The notes under the pieces: generated by a model | Seen by the model: the letters and a program-made list of their open reading frames with translations, nothing else | What the model was told of the DNA's origin: nothing | Database searches by the model: none | Program-made: the position numbers and the translations under genes | NCBI RefSeq assembly: GCF_008642315.1 | Contig: NZ_CP029192.1 | Location: 6,882,001-6,946,000, forward strand | Source of the DNA: Streptomyces venezuelae | GTDB lineage: Bacteria > Actinomycetota > Actinomycetes > Streptomycetales > Streptomycetaceae | DNA: 64,000 bases | Direction of reading: 5' to 3' | In this document: in pieces, positions 8,784-17,890 of the stretch | Layout: every line of letters begins with the position of its first letter | Numbering within the stretch: the stretch's first letter is position 1

Positions 8784-10709
8784 CTAGTCTCCCGCGTCCG
8801 CCCCGTAGAGCGCGAGGGCGGTATTGACCAGGCCGATGTGGCTGAATGCCTGCGGGAAGTTGCCCAGCTGACGGCGGGACGAGGGGTCGTACTCCTCCGC
8901 GAGCAGCCCCACGTCGTTGCGGAGCGCGAGCAGCCGCTCGAACAGCTCCCGCGCCTCCTTCGTACGGCCCGTCATGTGCAGGGCGTCCACCAGCCAGAAC
9001 GAGCAGACGACGAAGACGCCCTCCTGTCCCGGCAGGCCGTCGATGGCCGTCTGGTCGGAGGTGTAGCGGCGCAGGAGCCCGCCGTGGCCGAGCTCGGCGT
9101 GGACCGCGTCGATGGTGCCGACGACGCGCGGGTCGTCGGGCGGCAGGAACCCCACACGCGGTATGAGCAGCAGCGACGCGTCCAGTTCGGCGGAGCCGTA
9201 GGACTGTGTGAACGTGTTGCGCTCCGGGTCGTAGCCGCGCTCGCAGACCTCGCGGTGCACCTCGTCCCGCAGCTTGCGCCACCGGTCGACGTCGCCGCGG
9301 AGCTTCGGGTTCTCCTCCAGGGCGCGCACCGTGCGGTCGGCGGCGACCCAGACCATCACCTTCGAGTACACGAAGTGCCTGCGGGGGCCGCGCACCTCCC
9401 ACAGGCCCTGGTCGGGCTCCCGCCACTTCTTGTGCAGGAACTCGAGCAGGGACAGCTGGAGGTGCCAGGCGTGCGGAGGCGTGTCCAGGCCCGAACGGTC
9501 GGCGAGGGCGAGTGAGTCGACGACTTCCCCGTACACGTCGAGCTGCAGCTGTTCGACCGCTTCGTTGCCGATGCGGACCGGGGCGGAGTCCGCGTACCCG
9601 GACAGCCACGGAACCTCGTACTCCGGCAATCGGCGCTCTCCGGAGAGGCCGTACACGATCTGCAGGTCCGCCGGGTTGCCCGCGACGGCGCGCAGCAGCC
9701 AGTCGCGCCACGCCTCGGCCTCCTCCGAGAAGCCCGCGGCGAGCAGCGCGCCCAGGGTGAGGGTGGAGTCGCGCAGCCAGCAGAAGCGGTAGTCCCAGTT
9801 GCGCACGCCGCCGGGTTCCTCGGGCAGCGAGGTGGTGGGCGCGGCGACGATGCCACCCGTCGGGGCGTACGTGAGGGCCTTGAGGGTGATGAGGGAGCGG
9901 ATCACCGCGTCCCGGTACGGTCCGTCGTAGTGGCACAGCGACGTCCAGGCGCGCCAGTCCTCCAGGCTGTGCTCCAGTGACTCGTACGGGTCGACGAGCG
10001 AGGGGCGCGGCTCGTGCGAGGGATGCCAGGTGAGGACGAAGGCGACCTTCTCGCCCTCCTCGACGGTGAACTCGGAGTGCGTGCCGAAGGAATGGCCCCA
10101 GGTGTGCACGGACGGCTCGCTGCGCAGCCACACGGAGTCGGGGCCCGCCACGGCGACGCGGTGGCCGTCCTTCTGGCGCATCCAGGGCACGACCGAGCCG
10201 TAGTCGAACCGGAGCCGGAGCGTGCTGCGCACGGTGACGCGGCCCTTGAGGCCCTCGACGATGCGGATGACGTCGGGGGCGCGGTCGCGCTGCGGCATGA
10301 AGTCCGTGACGCGGACGGACCCGTCCTCCGTGTCCCACTCCGAGTCGAGGACGAGGGAGTCGGAGCGGTAGGCGCGGCGGGTGCAGGCCCCCGCGTCCTT
10401 GGGTGCCATGCGCCAGTGCCCGTTCTCCTCGTCGCCGAGCAGCGAGGCGAAGCAGGCGGGGGAGTCGAAGCGGGGCAGGCAGAGCCATCCGATGGAACCG
10501 TCCCTGCCGACGAGGGCGACGGTCTGGTGGTCGCCGATGAGCGCGAGGTCCTCGATGGGCACGAGCTCTTCGGCGGGCGGGAGATCGGTGGCGGGCGCGA
10601 GGTCTTCGATGTGGCGGGACACGGATGACGGTTTCCCGGAGTCGGGCTCCGTCAATCCGGCGGAATGCGGGACTTCCGCGGCGTAATGCGGGGCTTCCGG
10701 CACGGACAC
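8784..10709 (-). CDS. Glycoside hydrolase family 15 protein (glucoamylase/trehalase-like)
   Basis: 641 residues, GTG start; a second GTG two codons in is also possible. The N-terminal beta domain includes IEDLALIGDHQTVALVGRDGSIGWLCLPRFDSPACF (about 50-85). The (alpha/alpha)6 barrel follows, with GVRNWDYRFCWLRDSTLTLGALL carrying one conserved acidic region and EGVFVVCSFWLVDAL near the second. No signal peptide, so it is cytoplasmic, as are the actinobacterial GH15 enzymes that cleave trehalose or short alpha-glucans. It lies seven bases after the SURF1 gene. Trehalase versus glucan-1,4-alpha-glucosidase cannot be decided here. Confidence 0.9.
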   Translation of the reverse strand: MSVPEAPHYAAEVPHSAGLTEPDSGKPSSVSRHIEDLAPATDLPPAEELVPIEDLALIGDHQTVALVGRDGSIGWLCLPRFDSPACFASLLGDEENGHWRMAPKDAGACTRRAYRSDSLVLDSEWDTEDGSVRVTDFMPQRDRAPDVIRIVEGLKGRVTVRSTLRLRFDYGSVVPWMRQKDGHRVAVAGPDSVWLRSEPSVHTWGHSFGTHSEFTVEEGEKVAFVLTWHPSHEPRPSLVDPYESLEHSLEDWRAWTSLCHYDGPYRDAVIRSLITLKALTYAPTGGIVAAPTTSLPEEPGGVRNWDYRFCWLRDSTLTLGALLAAGFSEEAEAWRDWLLRAVAGNPADLQIVYGLSGERRLPEYEVPWLSGYADSAPVRIGNEAVEQLQLDVYGEVVDSLALADRSGLDTPPHAWHLQLSLLEFLHKKWREPDQGLWEVRGPRRHFVYSKVMVWVAADRTVRALEENPKLRGDVDRWRKLRDEVHREVCERGYDPERNTFTQSYGSAELDASLLLIPRVGFLPPDDPRVVGTIDAVHAELGHGGLLRRYTSDQTAIDGLPGQEGVFVVCSFWLVDALHMTGRTKEARELFERLLALRNDVGLLAEEYDPSSRRQLGNFPQAFSHIGLVNTALALYGADAGD

Positions 10710-10716
10710 CGAAGCC

Positions 10717-11505
10717 CTAGACGGCTGCGGGCGTCGCTTCCGGAGCCGTGGCTTCCGCGGCCGCCGTGCGGTCGCGCCGCTCCCTGCGGACCAGGACCAC
10801 CCAGCCGATCGGGACGCCCGTGGCGAACAGCCACCACTGGACCGCGTACGCCATGTGCGCGCCGATGCTGCTGTGGTCGGGCTCGCCGATCAGCTCGGGG
10901 GAGCCGCCCTTCGCCTCGGGGGCGGACAGCTCGACGTAGCCGCCGAGGACCTCCTTGCCGAGGGCGTCGGCCTGCTGGCCGCTGCTGATCAGCATGATCT
11001 GACGGTCCGGAAGACCGCGGACGTCCTTGATGCCGCTGGCCGCGGACGTCTCGTCGGCCATGAGGCGGCCGGTGACGGTGATCTCGCCCTTGGGCGGCGC
11101 GGGGATCTTCGGGAAGGCGGTCTGCGGGCCGTCGGCGGGGATCCAGCCCCGGTTGACGAGCAGGACCTTGCCGTCGTCCAGGACGAACGGGGTCAGGACG
11201 TGGAAGCCGACCGCGTCGTCGGAGTTGGTGCGGCGCCGCACCACGACCTCGTGCCGAGGGTCGAACGTGCCCTTGGCGCTCACCCGGCGGTAGAGGTCCT
11301 CCTTGGGCACCTCGTGGCCGGGCGAGGTGAGCTTCTCGGCCGGTACCGGGTCGGCGTTCAGCGCGTCCGAGATCCGCTGGTTCTGGGCGACCCGGTTCTC
11401 GTGGCGGTGCAGCTGCCAGAAGCCGAGCTCGACCATCACGGGGATGAGGACGAGGGCGATGAGGGTGAGGATCACCCACTGCCGGGACAACAGGAAGCGG
11501 TACAC
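10717..11505 (-). CDS. SURF1 family cytochrome oxidase assembly protein
   Basis: 262 residues from the GTG at 11505 (VYRFLLSRQWVILTLIALVLIPVMVELGFWQLHR). Two membrane helices bracket the protein, about residues 10-27 and near 218-236 (AYAVQWWLFATGVPIGWVVLV). Between them is the soluble domain with LVNRGWIP, the SURF1 hallmark. SURF1 proteins help insert haem a into the aa3-type oxidase. The C-terminus is a short Glu/Ala tail. Streptomycete SURF1 genes commonly sit apart from the cta operon, as here. First gene of a minus-strand run continuing into GH15 and SDR. Confidence 0.92.
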   Translation of the reverse strand: MYRFLLSRQWVILTLIALVLIPVMVELGFWQLHRHENRVAQNQRISDALNADPVPAEKLTSPGHEVPKEDLYRRVSAKGTFDPRHEVVVRRRTNSDDAVGFHVLTPFVLDDGKVLLVNRGWIPADGPQTAFPKIPAPPKGEITVTGRLMADETSAASGIKDVRGLPDRQIMLISSGQQADALGKEVLGGYVELSAPEAKGGSPELIGEPDHSSIGAHMAYAVQWWLFATGVPIGWVVLVRRERRDRTAAAEATAPEATPAAV

Positions 11506-11554
11506 CCCACGAAGGTACCTCTCGGGTCGTGGGGTGCCCGGCGGCGGGGTCCGG

Positions 11555-11788
11555 TCAGACGTTGTCGACGATGCCCACCCGCCCCTCCGCGCGCGAGCAG
11601 TGGGCGCCGCAGTACCAGTGGCCCTCCACCTCGACGCCCTGGCCGATGATGCGGCACCGGCAGTGCTCGCAGATGGGCGCCATGCGGTGGATGGCGCAGG
11701 AGAAGCAGTCGAAGACGTGCACCGCCCCTTGGGCGTGCACTTCGAAGGACATGCCGTAGTCGTTTCCGCAGACCTCGCAACGTGCCAT
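11555..11788 (-). CDS. Small Cys/His-rich zinc-ribbon protein ('prokaryotic metallothionein' group)
   Basis: 77 residues with eight cysteines in paired arrays: CEVCGNDY near the start, CFSC, CEHCRC and CGAHC, plus several histidines (HVFDCFSCAIHRM, GHWYCGAHC). This pattern should bind two or more zinc ions. Similar actinobacterial proteins are labelled prokaryotic metallothionein, but the spacing looks more like tandem zinc ribbons than a metal-storage protein. It lies 49 bases upstream of SURF1 on the same strand, with a consensus-poor gap. Confidence 0.8.
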   Translation of the reverse strand: MARCEVCGNDYGMSFEVHAQGAVHVFDCFSCAIHRMAPICEHCRCRIIGQGVEVEGHWYCGAHCSRAEGRVGIVDNV

Positions 11789-11881
11789 GCGCCACAGGGT
11801 GGGACGCCGCGGCGGTGCGGGGCGAGCGGTCGGCGGGCGAGTCGCGCGGCAATCACCCGTCTGACGGTTATGGCTCGGGCG

Positions 11882-12877
11882 CTACGACTCCGTGGCGGGC
11901 GTCACGTCCTGGAGGAGCTGTCCGAACGCCGCCTCGTCGATGACCGGCGTGCCGAACGAGCGGGCCTTGACCGTCTTGGAGGTGCCGGAGTCCGGGTCGT
12001 TGGTGACGAGCAGGCTCGTGAGGCGCGACACACTCGTCGCGATGTGCAGCCCGGCCTCCACCGCGCGGTCCTCCAGGAGTTCACGCTCCACGGAGGTGTC
12101 CCCGGAGAACGCGACCCGCATGCCCTGCTTGAGCGGTTTGCCCGGTTCGTAACGGCCCGGGTTCGGGTACGGGCACGGCGGGCGCTTCCGCGAGGGGCGC
12201 CAACTTCCGGGCCGGTACGACGAGGCGGGCGTCGGGCCCGTCGCCTGGCGGACGATGCGGGGCGCGCCGTCCGACCACTCGGTGAGCGGCCTGCACTCCA
12301 GGAGCGGCAGGCGGACGTTGCCACCGGCCGCCGCCAGCAGACTGGGGCGGAACGCCTCGGCGAGCACGCGCGCGTCGTCCAGGGCGTTGTGCGCGTGGCG
12401 CTGCTCGACGCCGAAGTGCGCGGCCAGGGACTCCAGCTTGTGGTTGGGCAGCGGGAGCGCCAGCTCCTTGGAGAGCGCGATGGTGCACAGGCGTTGGCGC
12501 ACGGGGGCGGTGCGCTCCGCGCGCGCGTACTCCCTGGCGATCATCGACCAGTCGAAGACGGCGTTGTGCGCGACGAGGACGCGGCCGTCGAGGCGGGCCG
12601 CGAACTCCTCGGCGACGTCCTCGAAGAGCGGGGCGTCCGCGAGCATCTCGCTGGTCAGCCCGTGGATCCAGACGGGACCCGGGTCGCGCTGGGGGTTCAC
12701 CAGCGTGTACCAGTGGTCCTCGATGTCGCCCCGGGCGCTCACGCGGTAGACGGCGGCCGACACTATGCGGTCGTCGCGGGCCAGGCCGGTGGTCTCCACG
12801 TCGACGACCGCGTATCCCGTTGGATACGCGGCCGGCCAGGGCACTGCGGACGCTGCGGTCGTGCGGTCTTCGAGCAT
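11882..12877 (-). CDS. DEDDh 3'-5' exonuclease with C-terminal BRCT domain
   Basis: 331 residues. The exonuclease motifs are clear: ExoI VVDVETTGL (about 24-32), ExoII in VLVAHNAVFDWSMI (near 100-113) and ExoIII HAHNALDDARVLAEAF (near 160-175). The C-terminal 85 residues (MRVAFSGDTSVERELLEDRAVEAGLHIATSVSRLTSLLVTND to PVIDEAAFGQLL) form a BRCT domain like that of NAD-dependent ligases. This DnaQ-BRCT fusion is common in actinomycetes and thought to act in DNA repair or proofreading. It is not the replicative epsilon subunit by architecture. The Pro/Arg-rich linker is about 40 residues. Confidence 0.92.
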   Translation of the reverse strand: MLEDRTTAASAVPWPAAYPTGYAVVDVETTGLARDDRIVSAAVYRVSARGDIEDHWYTLVNPQRDPGPVWIHGLTSEMLADAPLFEDVAEEFAARLDGRVLVAHNAVFDWSMIAREYARAERTAPVRQRLCTIALSKELALPLPNHKLESLAAHFGVEQRHAHNALDDARVLAEAFRPSLLAAAGGNVRLPLLECRPLTEWSDGAPRIVRQATGPTPASSYRPGSWRPSRKRPPCPYPNPGRYEPGKPLKQGMRVAFSGDTSVERELLEDRAVEAGLHIATSVSRLTSLLVTNDPDSGTSKTVKARSFGTPVIDEAAFGQLLQDVTPATES

Positions 12878-12908
12878 GGTCCATGAGGATACGGGCCGCG
12901 ACCGACAG

Positions 12909-13544
12909 TCAGGGCGCCGGTCCGAGAAGCCCGGCCACCAGAGCCCTGACGGAGGCGGCGAAAACCGCGTCAGGATCGACGGGTCCCGCGAGCGCGCGGG
13001 CGAGCGCGCCGTCCTGCTCCGCGGCCTGAGCCGTCCACAACTCCTCCTCGCCCGGCCGCTGCACGGGCGCCCGTGCGCGGGCCCGCTCGACGAGGACGTG
13101 TCCGACGACGTGGACCTGGACGGCGCGCACGGCCTCGGCGGCGCGGGCGCCGCGCAGACCCGCCTCGTGGACCTCGTGGACGAGCGTGCGCTGGGCGGGC
13201 AGGAACATCCTTTCCGTCAGGCCGCGTTCGTGGACCATCGCGACGAGGTGCGGGTGGTCGAGGAGCTGGTGGCGCAGGGCGCGGGCCACGGAGGCGACGC
13301 GCTGGACGGGGGTGCGTCCTGTGGCGCGGATCTCGCCGAGGTCGGCGAGGGTGCGCTCGACGAGGGCGTCCAGGAGCGACTCGCGGTTGCCGACGTGCCA
13401 GTAGATGGAGGTGACGGCGGTGCCGAGCTCGGCGGCGAGCGCCCGCATCGTCAGAGCCTGCGGGCCGTGCCGCTTGACGAGGTGCGCGGCGGTGTCGAGC
13501 ACGACGGCCCGGTTCAGTTGCGTGCGCGTCTCTTTACCCTTCAC
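12909..13544 (-). CDS. TetR family transcriptional regulator
   Basis: 211 residues from the GTG at 13544 (VKGKETRTQLNRAVVLDTAAHLVKRHG). The HTH is AALTMRALAAELGTAVTSIYWHVGNRESLLDALVE-like, about residues 33-65, the standard TetR N-terminus. The ligand domain shows no known signature. It is divergently transcribed from the decarboxylase/SDR/amidohydrolase operon, and a perfect TetR-type palindrome lies 10 bases upstream of its start. It is therefore most likely the repressor of that operon and of itself. The inducer is unknown, presumably a pathway substrate or CoA ester. Confidence 0.92.
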   Translation of the reverse strand: MKGKETRTQLNRAVVLDTAAHLVKRHGPQALTMRALAAELGTAVTSIYWHVGNRESLLDALVERTLADLGEIRATGRTPVQRVASVARALRHQLLDHPHLVAMVHERGLTERMFLPAQRTLVHEVHEAGLRGARAAEAVRAVQVHVVGHVLVERARARAPVQRPGEEELWTAQAAEQDGALARALAGPVDPDAVFAASVRALVAGLLGPAP

Positions 13545-13553
13545 GAGTCCTGT

Positions 13554-13568
13554 TGTAACTGTGTTACA
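13554..13568. promoter_or_regulatory. Palindromic operator, probable TetR site
   Basis: TGTAAC-TGT-GTTACA is a perfect 6-3-6 inverted repeat midway between the divergent TetR gene and the catabolic operon. Its length and symmetry suit a TetR dimer. In this GC-rich background an AT-containing perfect repeat is unlikely by chance. Binding is inferred. Confidence 0.75.
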
Positions 13569-13627
13569 GAACCGCCGCAAGTCCCGCCCGCGGACCCCCC
13601 GTCCGCGCCGACGAAGGGTGGTACGAC

Positions 13628-14425
13628 ATGGCACGCATTCGCTACGGAGCACGTGACGAGGCGGAGATCGCCGCCGCACGCACAGCGAGTTCCAAGCTCC
13701 CCGACATCTGGTCCACGGGCGTCGTGGCCGTCTGGGAGAGCGACCCGGACGTGGTCGCCGCGGTCCTCCCGCCGCCGCTGAAGCCCACCGGCCGGCCGCT
13801 GGTGCGGGTGAACATCAGCAAGGTCGACCTGCCCGGCTATCCGCTGGGCGCGGGCTCGGTCGCCGTGGCCGCCGAGCACGGGGGAGTGGAGGGCTGGTAT
13901 CCGCTGGTGATGCCGATGACCCACGAGCGTGCCCTGATCGGCGGGCGCGAGGTGTTCGGGGAGCCGAAGAAGCTCGGCGAGGTGGAGGTCGAGCGGGACG
14001 GCCTGGTGGTACGTGCCCGCCTCGCCCGGCACGGCATCGCCTTCGTGGAGGTGCGGGGCGCGGTCAGCGGCGCCCTGCCGCTGCCCGAGCCGACGCAGAA
14101 GACCGACTTCTACTTCAAGTTCCTGCCCGCGGTGGACGGTTCGGGCTTCGACGCGGACCCCGTGCTCGTGCACTGCGTACGGAACGAGAAGGTCCGCAAG
14201 CTGGAGGCCGTCACCGGGGACGTGGTGCTGCGCGAGTCGATGTACGACCCGGTGGCCGACCTGCCGGTGCGCTCCCTCGTCGAGATCACCATCGGCGAGA
14301 AGACCACCGACCAGCAGGGCCGCGTCGTCGAGCGCGTCAGCGCGCAGTCCCTGCTGCCCTACATCCACCAGCGCTACGACGACCCCGCGCAGATCCTCGA
14401 CGGCCCGCCCGAGGGGAGCGCCTGA
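13628..14425 (+). CDS. Acetoacetate decarboxylase family protein
   Basis: 265 residues, close to the 245-265 of the family. GREVFGEPKKLGEVEVERDG places adjacent lysines at 114-115, matching the Lys pair of acetoacetate decarboxylase in which one forms the Schiff base. A conserved Arg/Glu environment (VNISKVDL, YPLVMPMTHERAL) surrounds it. The reaction may be decarboxylation of a beta-keto acid, though many relatives are non-decarboxylating aldolase/dehydratase-like enzymes. It leads a four-gene operon with SDR and two amidohydrolases, which suggests a ring-cleavage or keto-acid pathway. Confidence 0.9.
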   Translation: MARIRYGARDEAEIAAARTASSKLPDIWSTGVVAVWESDPDVVAAVLPPPLKPTGRPLVRVNISKVDLPGYPLGAGSVAVAAEHGGVEGWYPLVMPMTHERALIGGREVFGEPKKLGEVEVERDGLVVRARLARHGIAFVEVRGAVSGALPLPEPTQKTDFYFKFLPAVDGSGFDADPVLVHCVRNEKVRKLEAVTGDVVLRESMYDPVADLPVRSLVEITIGEKTTDQQGRVVERVSAQSLLPYIHQRYDDPAQILDGPPEGSA

Positions 14426-14426
14426 G

Positions 14427-15311
14427 ATGGAGCTGCACGCCGGGCAGGTCGCCGTCGTCACGGGCGCGGCGAGCGGCATCGGGCTCGCTATGGCGCGCAG
14501 GTTCGCGGCGGACGGCCTGCGGGTGGTGCTCGCGGACGTCGAGGAGAGCGCCCTGGAGAAGGCGGCCGCCTCCCTGCGGGAGGACGGCGCGACGGTGCAC
14601 GCGCGCGTGGTCGACGTCGGAGTGCGCGAGCAGGTCTTCGCCCTCGCCGAAGAGGCGTACGACAGGTTCGGCGCCGTCCATGTGCTGTGCAACAACGCGG
14701 GGGTCGGGTCGGGCGCCGAGGGGCGCATGTGGGAGCACGAGCCGAACGACTGGAAGTGGGCCTTCGAAGTCAACGTCTGGGGCGTCTTCCACGGCATCCA
14801 GGCCTTCGTGCCCCGCATGATCGCGGGCGGCGAGCCGGGACATGTCGTCAACACCTCGTCCGGCGACGGCGGCATCGCGCCCCTGCCCACCGCCTCCGTG
14901 TACGCGGTCACCAAGGCCGCCGTCGTCACGATGACCGAGTCGCTGTACGCCCACCTGAAGGCGGAGCACGCGCGCGTGGGCGCCTCCGTGCTCTTCCCGG
15001 GCCCCCACATGCTCCGCACCGGCCTGTGGGAGTCGCACCGCAACCGGCCCGACCGGTACGCCAAGTCCCGCCCCCGCAGGACGCCTTACCGCAGTCTCGA
15101 CCAGTGGGAGACCGCGATGAAGGAGGCGGGCCAGGAGATCGAGTTCACGCCGGTCGAGGAGGTCGCGGACTTCGTGGCCGAGGGCATCGCGGCCGGCCGT
15201 TTCTGGCTGCTTCCGGAGAGCGAGCACAGCGACCGGCAGATCAGGGCGAGGTCGCGCTCGATGCTCGACCGCGCCGACCCGGCGTACCTGGAGAACTTCA
15301 TCCTGGACTGA
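14427..15311 (+). CDS. SDR family NAD(P)-dependent oxidoreductase
   Basis: 294 residues, ATG one base after the decarboxylase stop, so translationally coupled. TGAASGIG (12-19), NNAGVGSG near 90, serine in NTSSGDGG near 148 and YAVTK near 160 give a complete classical SDR active site. It is longer than typical by about 40 residues at the C-terminus (SLDQWETAMKEAGQEIEFTPVEEVADFV), as in the actinobacterial SDRs that act on steroid-like or bulky alcohols. Probably oxidises an alcohol or diol to a ketone before decarboxylation. Confidence 0.9.
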   Translation: MELHAGQVAVVTGAASGIGLAMARRFAADGLRVVLADVEESALEKAAASLREDGATVHARVVDVGVREQVFALAEEAYDRFGAVHVLCNNAGVGSGAEGRMWEHEPNDWKWAFEVNVWGVFHGIQAFVPRMIAGGEPGHVVNTSSGDGGIAPLPTASVYAVTKAAVVTMTESLYAHLKAEHARVGASVLFPGPHMLRTGLWESHRNRPDRYAKSRPRRTPYRSLDQWETAMKEAGQEIEFTPVEEVADFVAEGIAAGRFWLLPESEHSDRQIRARSRSMLDRADPAYLENFILD

Positions 15312-15325
15312 AAGGGGATCCGCAG

Positions 15326-16618
15326 ATGAGCGCTCAGGACCCTCAGGACCCGTACCTGATCATCTCCTCCGACTGCCACGCCGGTCTCCCCACCGAGGAG
15401 TACCGGCCCTACCTCGACCGCCGCTTCCACCGCGACTTCGACGACTTCCTCGGCGAGCGGGGCGCCCGCCGCGAGGAGGCCACCCGGCTCGGCATCCGCA
15501 ACGACGCGTTCGCCGCCAAGTGGTTCCAGGACAACGAAGAGGGCCTGCGCGGCGGCTGGGACGCCGCACAGCGCCTCAAGGAGCTGGACGGCGACGGGGT
15601 GGCCGCCGAAGTCGTCTTCCCCGACGCGGACGCCGTCGACAGCCGCACCGCCGCGCCCTTCGGGGTCGGCCTCGGCCTCTCCGGCGACCAGGACCCCGAG
15701 CTCGGCATGGCGGGTGCCCAGGCCCACAACCGCTGGCTGGCCGACTTCGTCTCCGAGCAACCCGAACGGCATTGCGGAGTCGCTCTGTTGCCCATCACCG
15801 GAGACGTCGACCGCGTCGTCGCCGAGGTCCACCGCGCCAAGGAGTCGGGGCTCGGCGCGCTGATGATCCCCTCCATGTGGGTCGACAAGGCGCCCTACCA
15901 CGACCGGCGCTACGACCCCGTGTGGGCGGCGGCTGCCGAGTGCGCGATGCCCGTGGTCACCCACTCCGGAGCGGCGCCCCGTCACGAGTACGGCGACCAC
16001 CTCGGGATCTACGTCTCCGAAGTGACCTGGTGGCCGGCCCGACCCCTGTGGTTCATGCTCTGGTCCGGCGTCTTCGAACGCCACCCGGGGCTGAGGTTCG
16101 GCGTCGCCGAGTCCGGCTGCTGGTGGCTGCCGAACCTCCTGTGGTTCATGGACCGCCTCTATCTGGGCGCCCACGGAGGCAAGAAGCTCTCCCCGTTCGA
16201 GGAGCTCAAGCGTCCGCCGCACGAGTACCTGGACCGGCAGATCTTCGTCTGCGCCACCAACACCAAGCGGCGCGAGCTCGCCCAGCGGTACGAGATCGGC
16301 GTCGACAACATCCTGTGGGGCAGCGACTTCCCGCACCCCGAGGGCACCTGGCCAGCCACGCGCGCGTGGCTGCGCAAGACCTTCCACGACATTCCCGTGG
16401 CGGAGACCCGCCGCATGCTGGGGCTCGCCGCCGCCGAGGTCTTCGGCTTCGACACGGCGGCACTCGCGCCGCTGGCCCGGCGCATCGGCCCGACACCCGC
16501 CGACCTCGGCCAGGACGCCGACCAGACGTCCGTCGAGGCCTCCTGGGCCCGCTCGCGCGAGGTGGGCCGCCACTGGCTGACCGACCACGACTTCCCGGTA
16601 CTGGGGGCGGACGCATGA
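15326..16618 (+). CDS. Amidohydrolase-2 family protein (ACMSD-like), first copy
   Basis: 430 residues, ATG with AAAGGGGA upstream. Motifs in order: LIISSDCHAG (metal site, residues 11-20), VVFPDAD, HNRWLADF, VVTHSGAAPRHEYGDHLGI (metal His), and WGSDFPHPEGTWP (catalytic Asp, near 335). The first motif is Ser-Asp-Cys-His rather than the His-x-His of most ACMSD-like enzymes. It shares its whole architecture with the next gene; the two are probably subunits or successive enzymes. Reaction likely hydrolysis or decarboxylation of a ring-derived acid. Confidence 0.88.
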   Translation: MSAQDPQDPYLIISSDCHAGLPTEEYRPYLDRRFHRDFDDFLGERGARREEATRLGIRNDAFAAKWFQDNEEGLRGGWDAAQRLKELDGDGVAAEVVFPDADAVDSRTAAPFGVGLGLSGDQDPELGMAGAQAHNRWLADFVSEQPERHCGVALLPITGDVDRVVAEVHRAKESGLGALMIPSMWVDKAPYHDRRYDPVWAAAAECAMPVVTHSGAAPRHEYGDHLGIYVSEVTWWPARPLWFMLWSGVFERHPGLRFGVAESGCWWLPNLLWFMDRLYLGAHGGKKLSPFEELKRPPHEYLDRQIFVCATNTKRRELAQRYEIGVDNILWGSDFPHPEGTWPATRAWLRKTFHDIPVAETRRMLGLAAAEVFGFDTAALAPLARRIGPTPADLGQDADQTSVEASWARSREVGRHWLTDHDFPVLGADA

Positions 16619-17877
16619 GTGCACCACGGACGACCGAGGACCGCTACACCGTCATCTCCGCGGACTGTCACGCGGGAGCCGATCTCCTCGACTACAGGCC
16701 GTACTTGGAGTCGCGCCACCACGACGCGTTCGACGCCTGGGCGGCCACCTACGTCAATCCGTACGAGGACCTCCTCGCCGACACCGCCGACCGCAACTGG
16801 AACTCCGACCGCCGGGTCGCCGAGCTCGAAGCGGACGGCATCGTCGCCGAGGTCGTCTTCCCCAACACGATTCCGCCGTTCTTCCCCTCGGCGTCCCTCA
16901 TGGCGCCGGCGCCCACCCGCGAGGAGTTCGAGCAGCGCTGGGCCGGCCTGCGCGCCCACAACCGCTGGCTCGCGGACTTCTGCGCCGCCGCGCCGGGCCG
17001 CAGGGCAGGCGTCTTCCAGATCCTGCTCAACGACGTCGACCGGGCCGTCGAGGAGATCCACCGCTCCGTGGAGGCGGGCCTGACGGGCGGCCTCATGCTG
17101 CCCGGCACCCCGCCCGGCTCGGGCCTCCCGGAGCTCTACTCGGCGGCGTACGACCCGATCTGGGCGGCCTGCGCCGATCTGGGCGTGCCCGTCAACCACC
17201 ACGCGGGATCGGCCTCACCGCCGCTCGGCGAGGAACCGGCCGCCCGCGCGGTGTTCATGGTCGAGACGACGTGGTTCTCCCACCGGGCGCTGTGGCACCT
17301 CGCCTTCGGCGGGGCCTTCCGCCGCCACCCGGAGCTCAAGCTGGTCCTCACGGAGCAGGGCTCGGGGTGGGTCCCCGGGGTGCTCGACATGCTGGACTAC
17401 TACCACGGGCGGCTGGTCGCCGCGGCGCGGCGGACGGGCGGCGCGGGCACGGCAGACACCGCCGAGTCGAAGTTCGGCGCGGGTCTCGCCGACGCGATGG
17501 GCAAGGGCCCCTCCGAAGTGTGGCGCGACAACTGTTTCGTGGGCGCCAGCTTCATGCGCCCCCACGAGGCGGCCCTGCGCGACCGGATCGGCCTCGACAA
17601 GATCATGTGGGGCAGCGACTACCCGCACGACGAGGGGACGTACCCCTACTCGCGCGAGGGCCTGCGCATCGCCTACGCCGGCCTCCCCAGGGAGGAGATC
17701 GCCGCCATGGTCGGCGGCAACGCGGCCGGCGTCTACGGCTTCGACCTCGACCGTCTCGGGGAGATCGCCGCGCGCGTGGGACCGACGGTCGGAGAACTGG
17801 ACGAACCCCTCAAGGAGACGCCCGCCGACGCGACGAGTCCGGTGTTCGCGACGGGAGGGTCGGTACGGGTCTGGTGA
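16615..17877 (+). CDS. Amidohydrolase-2 family protein (ACMSD-like), second copy
   Basis: 420 residues, overlapping the first copy by ATGA. It keeps the same landmarks: TVISADCHAGA near the start, VVFPNTIPPFFP, HNRWLADFCAA, VNHHAGSASPP and WGSDYPHDEGTYPYSREGL near 335. Again the N-terminal motif is Ala-Asp-Cys-His. Compared with the first copy it has an insertion around YYHGRLVAAARRTGGAGTADTAESKFGAGLADAMGKGPSEVW. The paired, coupled arrangement suggests a heteromer or two consecutive steps. Final gene of the operon; a strong hairpin follows. Confidence 0.88.
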   Translation: MSAPRTTEDRYTVISADCHAGADLLDYRPYLESRHHDAFDAWAATYVNPYEDLLADTADRNWNSDRRVAELEADGIVAEVVFPNTIPPFFPSASLMAPAPTREEFEQRWAGLRAHNRWLADFCAAAPGRRAGVFQILLNDVDRAVEEIHRSVEAGLTGGLMLPGTPPGSGLPELYSAAYDPIWAACADLGVPVNHHAGSASPPLGEEPAARAVFMVETTWFSHRALWHLAFGGAFRRHPELKLVLTEQGSGWVPGVLDMLDYYHGRLVAAARRTGGAGTADTAESKFGAGLADAMGKGPSEVWRDNCFVGASFMRPHEAALRDRIGLDKIMWGSDYPHDEGTYPYSREGLRIAYAGLPREEIAAMVGGNAAGVYGFDLDRLGEIAARVGPTVGELDEPLKETPADATSPVFATGGSVRVW

Positions 17878-17890
17878 GCGGGCGCGTCCG

